Source: Adiantum capillus-veneris
Taxonomy: Eukaryota > Streptophyta > Polypodiopsida > Polypodiales > Pteridaceae
Reading direction: 5' to 3'
Length of the DNA: 64,000 nt
Assembly (NCBI GenBank): GCA_014529385.2
Contig: CM043953.1
Span: 93,253,342 to 93,317,341, forward strand
The position numbers and the translations under genes are program-made. The notes beneath the pieces are model-generated. The model saw only the letters and a program-made list of their open reading frames with translations. It made no database searches and was not told the origin of the DNA. Below, piece after piece: positions 44,667-55,539 of the stretch. Positions within the stretch are counted from its first letter, which is position 1. Each line of letters opens with the position of its first letter.

Positions 44667-46097
44667 CTACCCTACACCTAACTGCTTGCGAAAATGCGCA
44701 AAGCTCTTTGAGGGAAGTCCTTTTGTAAGTAGATCAGCAGGATTTTCTATGGTGTGAACTTTGACAAGCTGAAATTGCTTATCCTCGAGCATTTCCCTGA
44801 TGAAATGATACTTCACATCCACATGCTTTGTCTTTGAGTGATAAACTGGATTGCGAGCCAATTGTATAGCACTTTGACTATCACAATATAACACAGGCAT
44901 CTCTTCTTTGATTCCCAAGTCTGTTACTAGTCGATTAATCCAAATTGATTCTTTGCATGCCTGTGATGCTGCAACATATTCAGCCTCTGTAGTAGACTGA
45001 GTAACACAATCTTGTAATCTAGAACGCCATGATACTGCTCCACCAGCCAATGTAAAGACATACCCTGACGTAGACCTTCGGTTGTCTAAGTCACCTGCAT
45101 AATCTGAGTCTGTAAAACCCTTTACACTTAGCTCCTGACTCCCATAGCATATACGCATACTCTTTGTAGCTTTCAGGTATCTCAATATTCCTTTCACTGC
45201 CTCCCAATGTTTCTTGCCTGGGTTTGACATGTATCGACTTACTACTCCCACTGCAAATGCAATGTCTGGGCGAGTAGCAATCATTGAATACATCAAACTA
45301 CCCACTGCAAACGCATATGGAATCTTATCCATTTCAGCCTGTTCTTCCTCAGACACAGGACAATCTTGTTTGCTAAGTTTCACATATGGTGGCAATGGAA
45401 CACTCAGTGCCTTTCCCTTCTCCATATTGAAACGTTGCAAAACCTTGTCAATATACTCTGTTTGAGATAACCAAATCAACTTCTTTGATATGTCTCTCTC
45501 AATGCGCATACCAAGTATATGACTTGCCTCACCCATGTCTTTCATGTCAAACGATTTTGCCATCTTTGACTTCAAAGCTGAAATTTCTTCCAAGTGCTTG
45601 CCAGCAATCAACATGTCATCCACATACAAAATAAGGATCAGCCAACTACCATCCTTAGCCTTCTTTGTATATAAACAGTGATCGAACCCACTACGTTTGT
45701 AGCCTTGAGAAAGTATAAACTTGTGGAATTTATGGTACCATGCCCTCGGTGATTGTTTTAAGCCATAAAGACTCTTTAACAACTGGCATACCCAATCTTC
45801 CTTGCCTTTCTCAACAAACCCTTCTGGTTGCTGCATGTAAATTTCCACATCTAAATCACCATGCAAGAACGCTGTCTTGACATCCATTTGGTGCAACACC
45901 AAATCTAATATGGCAACCAATGCAAGAAAGCATCTCAATGTAGTCATCTTGACCACCGGAGAGAAGACTTCCTCAAAGTCAATGCCTTGTTCGTGCTTAA
46001 AGCCCTTGGCAACAAGCCTTGCTTTGTACTTTGGCTGACTATCATGAGCGGTGATCTTATACCTGTAAACCCATTTACAAGGTAGAGCCTTTTTGCC
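44667..46097 (-). pseudogene. pol: Ty1-A reverse transcriptase and RNase H
   Basis: It is open from just after TAG (46098-46100) to TAG/TAA at 44667, over 470 codons. GKKALPCKWVYRYK, KARLVAKGFKHEQG, MDVKTAFLHGDLDVEIYMQQPEGF (in part), SLYGLKQSPRAWY and LILYVDDMLIAG (catalytic YVDD) are all present, as are RPDIAFAVGVVSRYM, the RNase H FTDSDYAGDLDNRRSTSGYVF (in part) and STTEAEYVAAS. The catalytic residues of both domains look intact. This is the best-preserved polymerase in the window. Confidence 0.92.
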
Positions 46098-47172
46098 CTA
46101 TGGTAATTTAACTAGCTTCCATGTCTTGTTTTTATGCAGAGTTGTCATCTCTGACTGCATGGCCAATTGCCAATTCCCGGAGTCCTTCATTTGCACTGCT
46201 TCCTTGTAACATGAAGGCTCATTGCAATCAGTCAACATGACATAGTTCATAGATGGAACAAACCTATCAGGAGGTCTCGTGACACGTCCAGATCTATGCA
46301 CAATAGGTGGCTCAAGCTCAGCCACAACCTGTGGTTCCACTCTATCCTGTCCTTGCTCCTCTTGAGCCCTGACATTTTGTCTTGCACGTGCAGGTCCATC
46401 TTCTTGGAAGACAACTCTTCTAATCTCCTCAACCCTCTCTGGTTTAGAATGATATTTGGACTCATTAAAGTGAACATCATTGCTGCGGACAACATTTCTG
46501 GATTCGGGATCCCAAAGTCTGTACCCCATCTCACCAGAATTACCATAGCCTAGAAAGATGCACTTTCTACTCTTTGGCTCAAGTTTGTTCCTAAATTCCT
46601 TTGGAACGTGAGTATATGCCTCACAGCCAAAGACTCTGAGATGCTTGTATGAGGGCATTTTGCCTGACCATACCATCTCTGGCACTGAATCCTTCTGCAA
46701 AACCTTGCTAGGAGATCTATTTACAAGATGAACAGCTGTTGATACAGCTTCAGCCCAAAACCCATTTGGCAGCTGTGCATTAGACAACATACTTCTGACC
46801 TTCTCTTGTATGGTCCTATTCATCCCCTCAGCAACACCATTTTGTGGAGGATTGTAAGGAGCAGTTTGTTCACGTTTTATACCTTTGACTCACAAAAGTC
46901 CTGAAAGGCCTTTGAAACATACTCTCCACCATTGTCAGTGCGTAAGCATTTAAGCTTCTTGCCACTCTGATTCTCCACAAGTGTCACAAACCAGAACGAG
47001 ACAAGATTTCCATTCCCTTCTTGGACATATGTCCTAACCGGCTATGCCACAAAGAAACGTTCGGCTGCTCGGTTACATTGATTACATTTTTAGAGACATT
47101 TGATACATAAATTATGTAAAGTCCTCCATACTTTACTCCATGTGCTACTGTCATAGAACCCTTGGATATCTT
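46098..47172 (-). pseudogene. pol: Ty1-A GAG-pre-integrase and integrase with internal deletion
   Basis: After the gag-protease stop the frame continues KISKGSM...LWHSRLGHMSKKGM, then near 46990 jumps to VTLVENQSGKKLKCLRTDNGGEYVS. The zinc-site CxxC, the first catalytic Asp and about 90-100 residues are missing. A one-base shift near 46890 precedes the PPQNGVAEGMN motif. From 46823 the frame is open through VFGCEAYTHVPKE and RFVPSMNYV to TAG at 46098. Confidence 0.88.
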
Positions 47173-48384
47173 CTACATGTTCTGTCCAAAAGTGGTGACG
47201 TAGCCAGCATCATCAAGTAAACCTGTGCTGATCAAGCTCTTTGTAATTGCGGGAACATGTCTCACATTATTCAGCGTGAAAGAAGAGCCATTCTGAAACT
47301 TCAATTGAACATCTCTAACACCTAAGATCTCACATGTCTGCCCATTGCCTAGCCAAACATGATCTTTAGTGGTCACATAAGAAGTAAACCACTCCTTGTT
47401 TGGAGACACATGAAGTGATGCCCCTGAGTCTATAATCCAGTCACTCAGTGCATTTCCATCAGATGCTGTAAGAAGAGCTGAGTCCATTGTATTCTTCAAG
47501 AAGTAGATGTCTCCTGACACTAGACTGTCGTCCTCTGCAACAGTGTTTGTCACATTTACTTCTTGAATCTTCACTGAGGACTTGTTCTTCTCACCATGGT
47601 CTTCAGCTTTCTCTTTGCCTTTTTCTGCTTTCCATTCTCTGCAGTCTCTTTTCATGTGACCCTTCTTGCCACAATGGTAGCATTCTATGTCACTCTTGCC
47701 TTTAGCACTGCGGGACTTGCTACGAGACTGATTCCTCTTTCCACCTTTGTACTTTTCTTTGGTCCTTCCCCTGACAAATAAGGCTGTTCCTTTGCCTTTG
47801 TCCATTGTCTTTCTATTGGTTTCTTCAGTAAGCAGACTTCCTTCTACACTTGCTATGTTCAAACCATCTGGAGGTGCAGAATTACTCAAAGCTGTGCGAA
47901 AAGTGTCCCAACTTTTCGGTAATGTGATCAACAGGAACATAGCTCTAACAGGTTCATCAAACTTGACACCTTGAGCTGACAACTGACTATAGATTGTGTT
48001 GAATTCATTCAGATGATTGGACATAGGTGTCCCTTCTTTCATCTTCAAGTCAACAAGCTTCTTAAGCCAGTATACCTGTGAAGCTGCACTCTGCTTCTCA
48101 TAAATATCACTCAGCTTTAACCATGCTTGATAAGCCGACATCTCGTCTGCTACATTGAAGTAAACGCTTTCTGCCAAAGTCAGCATAATGGTAGAAAGTG
48201 CCAATTCATCCATTTCGTTCCATTCATCTTCGTCCATATCTTCTGGTTTTATCCCCTTGAGCTTTATAGGTTTTATCTGCTTCTTTTGTACCAACACGTG
48301 CCAAATCTTCTTCTTCCACAATGGGAAATTGGTTCCATCCAGCTTCTTGATATTGTAAAGAGCAGTGTCCTGTGATCCAGCCAT
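47173..48384 (-). pseudogene. gag-pro: Ty1-A gag and protease
   Basis: The 403-codon frame starts MAGSQDTALYNIKKLDG. A UBN2-type capsid region (residues about 10-180) is followed by a basic RGRTKEKYKGGKRNQSRSKS stretch, a CCHC knuckle CYHCGKKGHMKRDC (about 235-248) and the protease DWIIDSGASLHVSPN (catalytic Asp about 317). It is closed by TAG where related elements usually have Trp in the following NMxKISKG motif, so a point mutation truncates the polyprotein. Confidence 0.92.
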
Positions 48385-49456
48385 AGCTACGCTTCACAGT
48401 GGTTTACTTTCCTGGGAAAAATTCGGCAGAGTTTCCCTTGTAAACTGACCTCTGAACCAATATCAACCTGTCAAATGAACCAAGAAAGCTTCAGATTCTC
48501 CATAAATTTTGGCAGAGTCTCCTTTGTAAAATGGCTCTGGTGTACTCAAAAACAGCTCAAAAAACACTGTCTCTCTGACACTGTAAGCTGTGGGTAAACC
48601 TGTCATGCACCTGTACTGTCTCTGACTGTCCTGTCACTGTCCTGTAAGCATAGACTGTGACAATGCCTCAACGGAAGTAAAGCAAAGATGCAATCCCAAC
48701 TGCCTAACTCACAGTCAATACATCCTAGCTGCCTATCTAAGGGTGCTCGAGGGATCGCTCCAAGACGTGTATCACCGAAAGGATCTCAACATTCGAGAAT
48801 CCCCTAGCTCAATAAAACCTCACTCAACCCTCAACAAAGGCTGCAGTAAATCTGACAGTACATAGACTTCCCACAAAGTCATACATCCACAAATTTCCCA
48901 CTGTATGCTGTAACCGCTGCGGCGGTTGTTTGCTGCGTGACTCACAACCAGCAAACCCTCAACAGACATACACCATCTCTGACAATACATACCATGTGGA
49001 AGTACCTACAATGTCAAGATGAAATCTGGAATATCAAGCAGCAAACATAAGCTACCTGATGAACTAGTGGATGTCGCCTACAGTCTGTGTGTAGATGCGC
49101 CTGTGTCGTATGTGACACGCCTCCAAGAACTGTGATCCGTCCTTCGATGTGTAGACAGCCACAAATCAACACTCTGGGAGTGTCGATATCCTCAGCACCT
49201 GCAGTCGTAGGCCGAAAACCCCAAATTTGCAGAGTCGGATCTGCACCCGTCAAGACCACGTAGTCGAAAATGACCTGCACAGACCTTTGTCGAAGCCGAA
49301 CGGTGGCTGAAATGACCTCAGAATGAAATTCTGACAAAACCAAGCCCTTCGAGCTCTCCCACGAGATTTGGGGCCGTGTCTTTGCCTGTCGAATTTCACT
49401 CCAATCTGAGTTGGTGACTCTAGCCTCCTGCAGTGCTGCCCCGAGCCTCGATCTGA
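48385..49456 (-). other. Ty1-A 5' leader
   Basis: About 1.07 kb separates the primer-binding site from the gag ATG, long for copia elements. It contains repeated ctgtcactgtcctgt-like words near 48590-48660. A 109-codon frame (49014-49343) overlaps it, but I recognise no domain. Confidence 0.55.
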
Positions 49457-49468
49457 GCTCTGATACCA
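49457..49468 (-). promoter_or_regulatory. Ty1-A primer-binding site (initiator tRNA-Met)
   Basis: TGGTATCAGAGC in element orientation, two bases inside the LTR. This is complementary to the 3' end of plant initiator tRNA-Met and is the usual copia priming site. Confidence 0.93.
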
Positions 49469-49470
49469 GT

Positions 49471-49662
49471 TGAAGGAGTACGAGCGGAAGTGCGACGCGA
49501 GACAGAGTGCGAGAAGAAGAGCACGATGATATGGTGAACTCGCTCTACTGTAATGTGTAGAGCATAGTGAGTTCTTATTAGGTTTTTACAAAAGAATATG
49601 TGTACATACCTGGCGGCCCGCCCACTTACCTGGGCGACCACATTGGGCTTTATACCCCAACA
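49471..49662 (-). repeat. Ty1-A 5' LTR (192 bp)
   Basis: Starts TGTTGGGGTATAAAGCCC and ends CGTACTCCTTCA. Nearly identical to the 3' LTR. The outer flank AAATG matches the other side. Confidence 0.93.
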
Positions 49663-49667
49663 AAATG

Positions 49668-50110
49668 CCTCTTCGATTGCAAAAATCTTTGAACTCTATG
49701 GAGACATATTCTCCACCATTGTCCGTGCAAAAAGCTTCGAGATTTTTCCCTAATTGGTTCTCAACCATGGCGAGGAATTTTTGGAACGTAGAAAAGACCT
49801 CTTATATACTTACGCTTAGGGAGATACACCCACACCTTTCTGGTAGAATCATCTATGAAGGTGAGAAGGTAGTTTGCCCCCCGTAGAGTTTTATGTGGCA
49901 TTGGACCACACAAATCACTATGCACTAAGGTTAGGGGTTTGCCTAGTTTCTTGTTCAGTGGTGAAGATGTCAAATTAGTTTGTTTGCCGTATAGACAATG
50001 ATCACATAGTGGAAAGTCCATGTAATCTAACACAAGTAAGTAGCCAAAACGCTGAAGTGTTTTCATTCCCGTTTGGCTAATACACCCTAGCCGGCTATGC
50101 CACAACCTCG
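49668..50110 (-). pseudogene. pol: Ty1-B GAG-pre-integrase and integrase core
   Basis: From 50110: VVPRLWHSRLG and CDHCLYGKQ (HHCC-type zinc site), LVHSDLCGPM (first Asp), FIDDSTRKVWVY, a shift, then CTDNGGEYVSIEFKDFC (second Asp). The frame stops at the Ty1-A boundary and resumes in phase at 44380 once Ty1-A and one AAATG are removed, which supports the nesting. Confidence 0.88.
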
Positions 50111-50790
50111 GGACAACTTTGATAAAACCCTATATACGACTCATATTAGGGAATATGACCCCCCTTTCTACTCTTATACGATAATTAATGCAAAAAACTA
50201 TCATACCCCTATCTTACATATAAAATTTAGGTCTCACATGATCTAACTAAGTAAAACTAGTCAAAGAGCATGTAGCATAGTGATTGGCAATGTACAAAGG
50301 AACCACTTCTGTTGATACCTAGATGTACCCGCAATGTTTCTTAGTTTGACTTTCAAACTATGTGCATGTTCAGCATGTACTCTAGCTACTTGTACAATTT
50401 GGACCCATTTAAATTACTCAAAACACATGGCTATAAAGTTGTGTTAGGTTCTCTGTGTAAATTTGCATCTATACAAGCTCTTTATGGCTTTCATCCCTCA
50501 ACAAATGAACTATAATCACAAAACAAGCAATTGATACAAAACAGTGTTAGTTCTTGAATGTATCTTTGTAGCTATTGACTCACAAGTTTGAGGGAAGGCA
50601 CTTTTGGGAAGCCATGATTTTGAACCACAAAAAAAACTTCCTCTCATTTTCCCCTTCCTTACCCCATAAATATGATACCCCCTCCCTTATTTTTAAGCTT
50701 GGGAGAAAAATTATTGGGGGCCTGCCCCTAACTTATACGTTTATGTAACTTGTAAAAAAAAACCCCTCCCCTGCACTTACGTGGTGTGGT
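50111..50790. other. Unexplained 0.68-kb spacer inside Ty1-B
   Basis: Between the protease end and the WHSRLG motif only a short linker is expected, but about 0.68 kb of AT-rich, stop-rich DNA is present. In element orientation it begins close to a GTAAGT and ends TATCAAAG. It could be a small insertion or an intron-like segment; no inverted repeats or duplication are clear. Confidence 0.5.
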
Positions 50791-51884
50791 AAGTTTTCCA
50801 TGGTGAATCCCCCGGGGCCACAACTCAGTAGATAGCAGCTCGGCAACATAGATAGAGTGTTTGTTGACACTCAAAACAAACATGGAGTACAAGGATCCAT
50901 TTTTAAACCTTTCATTATGACAAGGTTGTTCTTGCAGGTCAGCCAAGAACAATTACCAAAAACTATAGTGTAGCCAAGATCATCCAATTTCCCTATAAAA
51001 AGAAAGATCTTTTTAAGCTTGGACACATGTCTGACATTTTGCAACACAGAAGTAGTTCCATTATGCATCTGAAGTTTCACATCACCAATGTCAATAATGT
51101 CAAGCTCGTAGGGATCACCAAGCTTGACTATGCCATGCATGGCTGCATAAGAGAAAAACCACTCTCTATGCGGTGTGACATGAAAACTTGCACCAGAATC
51201 AAGAATCCAATTCTATGCATAGCCCTCATCCTGTGCAACTAAAGCATCTGGAGTAAGATCTGCAGTGAAAATGAGAACATCTAAGGGATCTGTTGTCACC
51301 TCTGCATGAATCTTTGTTGGCATAATGATCATCACTGGAGGAGGAGCATCCTCTACTGTAGTGGTAGGTATGGGAGACTCAACCACATTGAACTCCTCAA
51401 TATTTATTGTACTTTTGTCTTTGTTAGAATTATCTTTTTGCATGTTTTTTTTATCTCTTAGAAAACTGCGACAATCCTTTTTGTAATGGACCTTTTTGCG
51501 GCAGTAGTAACACTTGACATTTCTAGTACTACGGTCTCTACTTGAGTTCCTGTGTTTGCTAGGACTACGAGGATTTTGCTCTCTACTTTTTCTTTTTTAC
51601 TTGTTCTTGTCACGGCATCTTGTCTTCGTTGAACTACCAGCCATATATGCATCTCCATGACTAGCACAGTTGAGAGATTTACGTCAAATTTCTTCAGTGA
51701 GCAACGCATCGGTGACAACATTGAACACTAACTTGCCATTCAGATCAGAATTGCTAACGGTTGTGCAAAAGATGTCCCATGAAATGGTAGAGAACTTAAC
51801 AATAATATAGACTTGAGTTCATCATCAAACTCATTAAAAGCCTTGAGATGTCAATTGACTGAACAAGGAGTTGAACTCAAGAGG
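50791..51884 (-). pseudogene. gag-pro: Ty1-B gag (5'-truncated), zinc knuckle and protease
   Basis: From 51884: a gag segment with EFNSLFSQLTSQG, then CYYCRKKVHYKKDC-like knuckle in a shifted frame (51480-51520), a 76-codon acidic linker, and the protease with LDSGASFHVTPHREWFFSY (catalytic Asp near 51200) and NVRHVSKLKKIFLFIGKLDD. Several shifts and stops are needed. The first part of gag, leader and 5' LTR are missing at the junction with the plus-strand fragment at 51885. Confidence 0.82.
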
Positions 51885-52586
51885 ATCACTGCTTATACAC
51901 AAAGAGATTGAATGATGGTTCTTTAATCATCTTGACCTTGTATGTAGATGATATGCTTATCCTAGGCCAATCAATTGATGGGATCAATCAGTTGAAAAAT
52001 ATGCTAAGCACTCAGTTTTCCATGAAAGATTTTGGGAAATGCCAATCACTTTCTTGGTATGCAAATCAAGAGAGACATGCAACGTGGAATTCTTGAATTG
52101 TCTCAAGAAAAGTACATCCACAAAGTCTTGCAATGTTTTAGTATGCAGGGGGGGGAAGTCATTGAGTACCCCAATGCAAGAATACTCCAAACTTAGCAAG
52201 GAATATTCTCCCAAAACAGTTGCTGAGAAAGAGGAAATGGCGAAAGTGCCATATTCTTCAGTAGCTGGCAATTTGATGTACACTATGGTAGCCATAAGAC
52301 CATACATTGCACATGCAATGGGAGTGGTTAGTAGGTATGTGGAAAACCCTGGCAAGAAGAATTGGGAAGTAGTAAAGAAAATCCTCAGCTATTTGAAGGG
52401 TACAACTAGCAAGTGTTTACGCTTCAAAAACATCGATGCATCTATTGTAGGTTACACTGATGTGGATTATACAAGTTGTGTTGATTATAGAAGATCCACA
52501 TATGGCTATGTGTTTATGCTTGTTGAAGAAGCTATCTCTTGGAGATTGTGTCGCTATTGGCCCACCATGACCTCCAAGTGGGAGGT
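51885..52586 (+). pseudogene. pol: Ty1-D reverse transcriptase C-terminus, partial RNase H and polypurine tract
   Basis: The frame starts inside LYTKRLNDGS and has LTLYVDDMLI (YVDD), then needs two shifts before PYSSVAGNLMYTM, VSRYVENPGKKNWE and YTDVDYTSCVDYRRSTYGY (first RNase H Asp). RNase H is cut after AISWRL and runs into cctccaagtgggagg (polypurine tract) and the LTR. It is closely similar to the minus-strand copy at 29092-30102, so both come from one family in opposite orientation. Confidence 0.85.
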
Positions 52587-52777
52587 TGTTGGGGTGTAGG
52601 CCATGTGGCCATGGGAAACCGCCCTTATTTACTTTTTTCCCTGATCAATATAGGGAGAGAAAGTGAGAGGTTTGACCACTCTCTATCACTTTCCTCTCCA
52701 ATAACCTAAAGTGTTGTGTATCATCTACTTCCCCCTTCTCCTTCTATCTCTTGCACACTCCACACACCAGCACTACA
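52587..52777 (+). repeat. Ty1-D 3' LTR (191 bp)
   Basis: Starts TGTTGGGGTGTAGGCC and ends CAGCACTACA. It is followed by cgcac, matching cgcat before the left LTR at 28830 except for one base. Confidence 0.85.
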
Positions 52778-52782
52778 CGCAC

Positions 52783-54082
52783 TATCAACTTCTGTAGTTG
52801 TTGCACAAGTTGCAGGTTGGGTGCTAACAATACACAAGTAAAGTGTACAAACCTTTTCTCCATTGGAAACCACCAAAGATCCTTTTGAGATCTTCCACCA
52901 TTTTTTTTTTAATGCAATGTTGTGACCTTCAACGTCCAATTGTCCTATAGAGATCAAATTTTTGCGAAGAAAAGAAACATGGCTAACATCTTTAAGCTTC
53001 CATTCATTTCCATTAGCAACTTTGAGACAAATTGTACCTTTGTCGACAATTTCACAAGCTTCATCATCTCCCAAGTATACATACCCAAAATTACCTTTGT
53101 TGTAATCTTGGAAATGTTGCTTGTGCGGTGTTGCATGGAATGAAGCCCCAAAATCTATTATCGAGGAATTAGACACATTGTCTAATGAGAGAATTAGAGC
53201 ATCTTGCTCTACTTTACGTGCCACATTGGCCTCCGATGTTGGCTTGTTGTCTTGAGACTCTGAATCCTTCTTCTTCTTGGACCAGCAATCCTTCTTGATG
53301 TGGCCCTTCTTACCGCAACCGTAGTTCCAATATTCAAAAAGTGACTTTGTGCATGACTTGCTCCGCCTTGAGTAATCATGACCCTTTGGTTTTGAATCTC
53401 TCTTTAGGTCTTCCTCTTATTTCCACTGATAGTGCAACATTTGATGATTCACATGTACTTCTTCTTCGCATTTCCTTGCTTAAGAGAACACCCACAACAT
53501 CATTAAACTTAAGCGTATTTGTGCCAGAGATAGAGTTACTTACAGCCATCACAAGGTTGTCCCAACTATTAGGTAGAGATGATAGTATAAGGAGAGCTCA
53601 CACTTTATCATTGAAATTGACTTTCACCAATCGAAGTTGACTTATGTGTTAAATTCATTTAGGTGTTTTGAAACTAAACCATTCTCTGGCATCTTTAGAT
53701 TAAACAAGCGCTTCATAAGAAATACCTTATTGGAGGCCGATGGTATCTTGTAGAGGTTGTCAAGTGACTTCATCAAGTCCTCCATGGTCTTCATCTCCAA
53801 AACGTTCAAGGCCATCACTGACGCCAAGCTTAGCCGGATTGTTCATAATGCCTTTTAGTCAAGAACAATCTATTCTTCATTTTCTATCATTGCAGGCTTC
53901 TTTGCAAGACCGCCTAGTGGCAAATAGAGGTCCTGCTAGTAGAAATAGTCTACAATCTGCATCTTCCAGTGTTGGTAGCTAATGCCATTGAACTTCTTGA
54001 TCTTGAGCTTCCCTTCCTCCACCATTACTCCCACTCAATTCAAGGAATCCTTTCCTTGAGATTCTTAATACGAGCAATCCTT
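52783..54082 (-). pseudogene. gag-pro: Ty1-C gag and protease (5' segment of the split element)
   Basis: The gag frame starts near 54030 with KLKIKKFNGISYQHWKMQ (UBN2 type), shows two to three stops, and continues with YKIPSASNKVFLMKRLFNLKM and KHLNEFN (53642-53827). A knuckle GCGKKGHIKKDC (about 53285-53320) has lost its first Cys. The protease reads IDFGASFHATPHKQHF, with D-F-G-A in place of D-S-G-A. The end of the segment at 52783 continues in phase at 28824. Confidence 0.84.
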
Positions 54083-54094
54083 TCTCTGATACCA
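54083..54094 (-). promoter_or_regulatory. Ty1-C primer-binding site
   Basis: TGGTATCAGAGA, two bases inside the LTR end; an initiator tRNA-Met type site. It fixes the orientation and the 5' end of Ty1-C. Confidence 0.88.
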
Positions 54095-54096
54095 TT

Positions 54097-54197
54097 TGTT
54101 AGGAAATAGGATGCACTAGCTAAGTAGATAGTAGAGTAGCTTACTTAATGGAGAGAGACAATATTTCACATATGAGATATTATAGAGTAGAGAGGGA

Positions 54198-54249
<52 letters not shown>

Positions 54250-54853
54250 ACAATATACGTGGTTCACCCAATGTGGGCTACGTCCACAGGAAAGCAGCCA
54301 CTTAATGGCTTTATTACTTTAAACAAGAAGTAAATTACAAAGGGATTATACGCGTTTGGAGCTCCCGCCTTGCTTCACCTCACACCCACCTTGTTGCATC
54401 AACTTCACAATGCACCATAATGCTTCACCTCTTCAATCCATTTTGTGTGTAGAAGTGGCCTCCTTTTATAGGCCAAAAGGGTTGCCCTCTCTCATGAGAG
54501 GCAGCCGTGTGTAGCCGCCCTTGTGTAGACAAGTCCAAGTTGGATTCTCCAATGCATCCATGTGTGGCTGCCCTTGAGAAGACAAGTCCACCTTGAAATT
54601 GGCCACCGGCCATCGGCCAACCGACCAGCCATTTTTCAACCACTTTTTGGCTACCGTTCAGCCTAATATTCTAGCAAAAAGAAATATTTTGGTGTGGAAA
54701 TTTTTCTAGCTTGAGACTGGCCATGGAAATTTTGGTTTTTCGGTGAGTGCTTTTTCTTCATGCACGATGGCTTCTCTTCATAATGGGAGCCTTACAAATG
54801 TAAGTTTTTAATATTGAAAATTACAAGGGGTAAATCAGGCTCCATACTTAACA
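54097..54853 (-). repeat. Ty1-C 5' LTR (757 bp)
   Basis: In element orientation it starts TGTTAAGTATGGAG (54853) and ends TTTCCTAACA (54097). It holds a (GA)n microsatellite (54188-54248) near its 3' end. The 3' LTR was not found; the element is cut at 27675 by element E. Confidence 0.8.
54188..54248. repeat. (GA)n microsatellite within the Ty1-C LTR
   Basis: About 28 GA units with two early interruptions. The Arg/Glu-repeat frame is an artefact. Confidence 0.95.
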
Positions 54854-55539
54854 ATCCACCCCCTCTGAACCTGCACAACCTCCGGTCTGTGTCAAGTGGT
54901 CTTCAATCTGCATCTGCTATAAGCACTTTAAGCTCTTTGTCATCAAGCTCACATAACTACTGGTGTAAGTACATGCAAAACAATATAAGGTTTAAACATT
55001 GTCACTAATAGTCTCATTTTATCATTTGGTAACTACCCATCACAAATATTTGAACCATATTTGTCATATCTCCAACACGCCCAATTACAAGATAATCTAT
55101 GTCCTTTGAATCTGCAACCTGCACTTCAGTAGTGCCTAGATCAAATGGGATAAGAAGGAATTGCCCCAACATTAGAGCAGTATAATACTCACATGGGCAT
55201 ACTTTGCATACATTAAGCAACATCAAACATTTTTTGTTTAGGTATGCTATTCCTGGATCCAACAAAAAGCAACCATTATGCATACCTAAAAGTACTCATC
55301 CATATTGAACATACTTTTGAAGATCCCTAGAATCCCCTGGATCAAATCCGATTGAGAGAACATAGCATTGATGGGGCCACAATATACTAGAGCATCACCT
55401 GAAGCATAGTGCAGCACCCACATCCCATAAAATTTTGACAAATTTAGCTCGTTATTGGCAAGCATTAAAGGGCACTGACTCCCTTTTACTGGCATCCAAA
55501 ACATCATTGACATAAGAATCATTATAAATTGTAATATTT
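54854..55539 (-). other. Unassigned region with degenerate minus-strand coding look
   Basis: Two consecutive minus frames (55522-55286 and 55283-55014) encode VKGSQCPLMLANNELNLSK and DYLVIGRVGDMTNMVQIF-type sequence. I do not recognise a family. It lies between the Ty1-C LTR and a Ty3 LTR, so it may be the sequence into which both inserted. Confidence 0.35.

Larger units (their letters stand above)
44381..49667 (-). mobile_element. Ty1-A: near-complete Ty1/copia retrotransposon
   Basis: LTRs at 49471-49662 (5') and 44386-44579 (3') start TGTTGGGG and end CTCCTTCA in minus orientation. The duplication AAATG is exact at 44381-44385 and 49663-49667. The LTRs differ by about five substitutions and one 2-bp indel, so insertion was comparatively recent. 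Primer-binding site, gag, protease, partial integrase, reverse transcriptase, RNase H and polypurine tract are in canonical order. An integrase deletion plus stops prevent autonomy. Confidence 0.93.
28825..52782. mobile_element. Composite 24-kb insertion splitting Ty1-C, with 5-bp duplication
   Basis: TGTTGGGG starts at 28830 and the opposite LTR ends CACTACA at 52777. The flanking 5-mers are cgcat (28825-28829) and cgcac (52778-52782), one mismatch. Removing the insertion and one 5-mer restores the minus-strand Ty1-C frame between the protease and the GAG-pre-integrase domain. The content is Ty1-B, Ty1-A, the inverted-repeat element and G3. Confidence 0.82.

Noticed and set aside
49014-49343. 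109-codon frame in the Ty1-A leader as an accessory gene
   Set aside because: No recognisable domain, and it lies between the primer site and gag where spurious frames are common. No sibling copy is available to test conservation.
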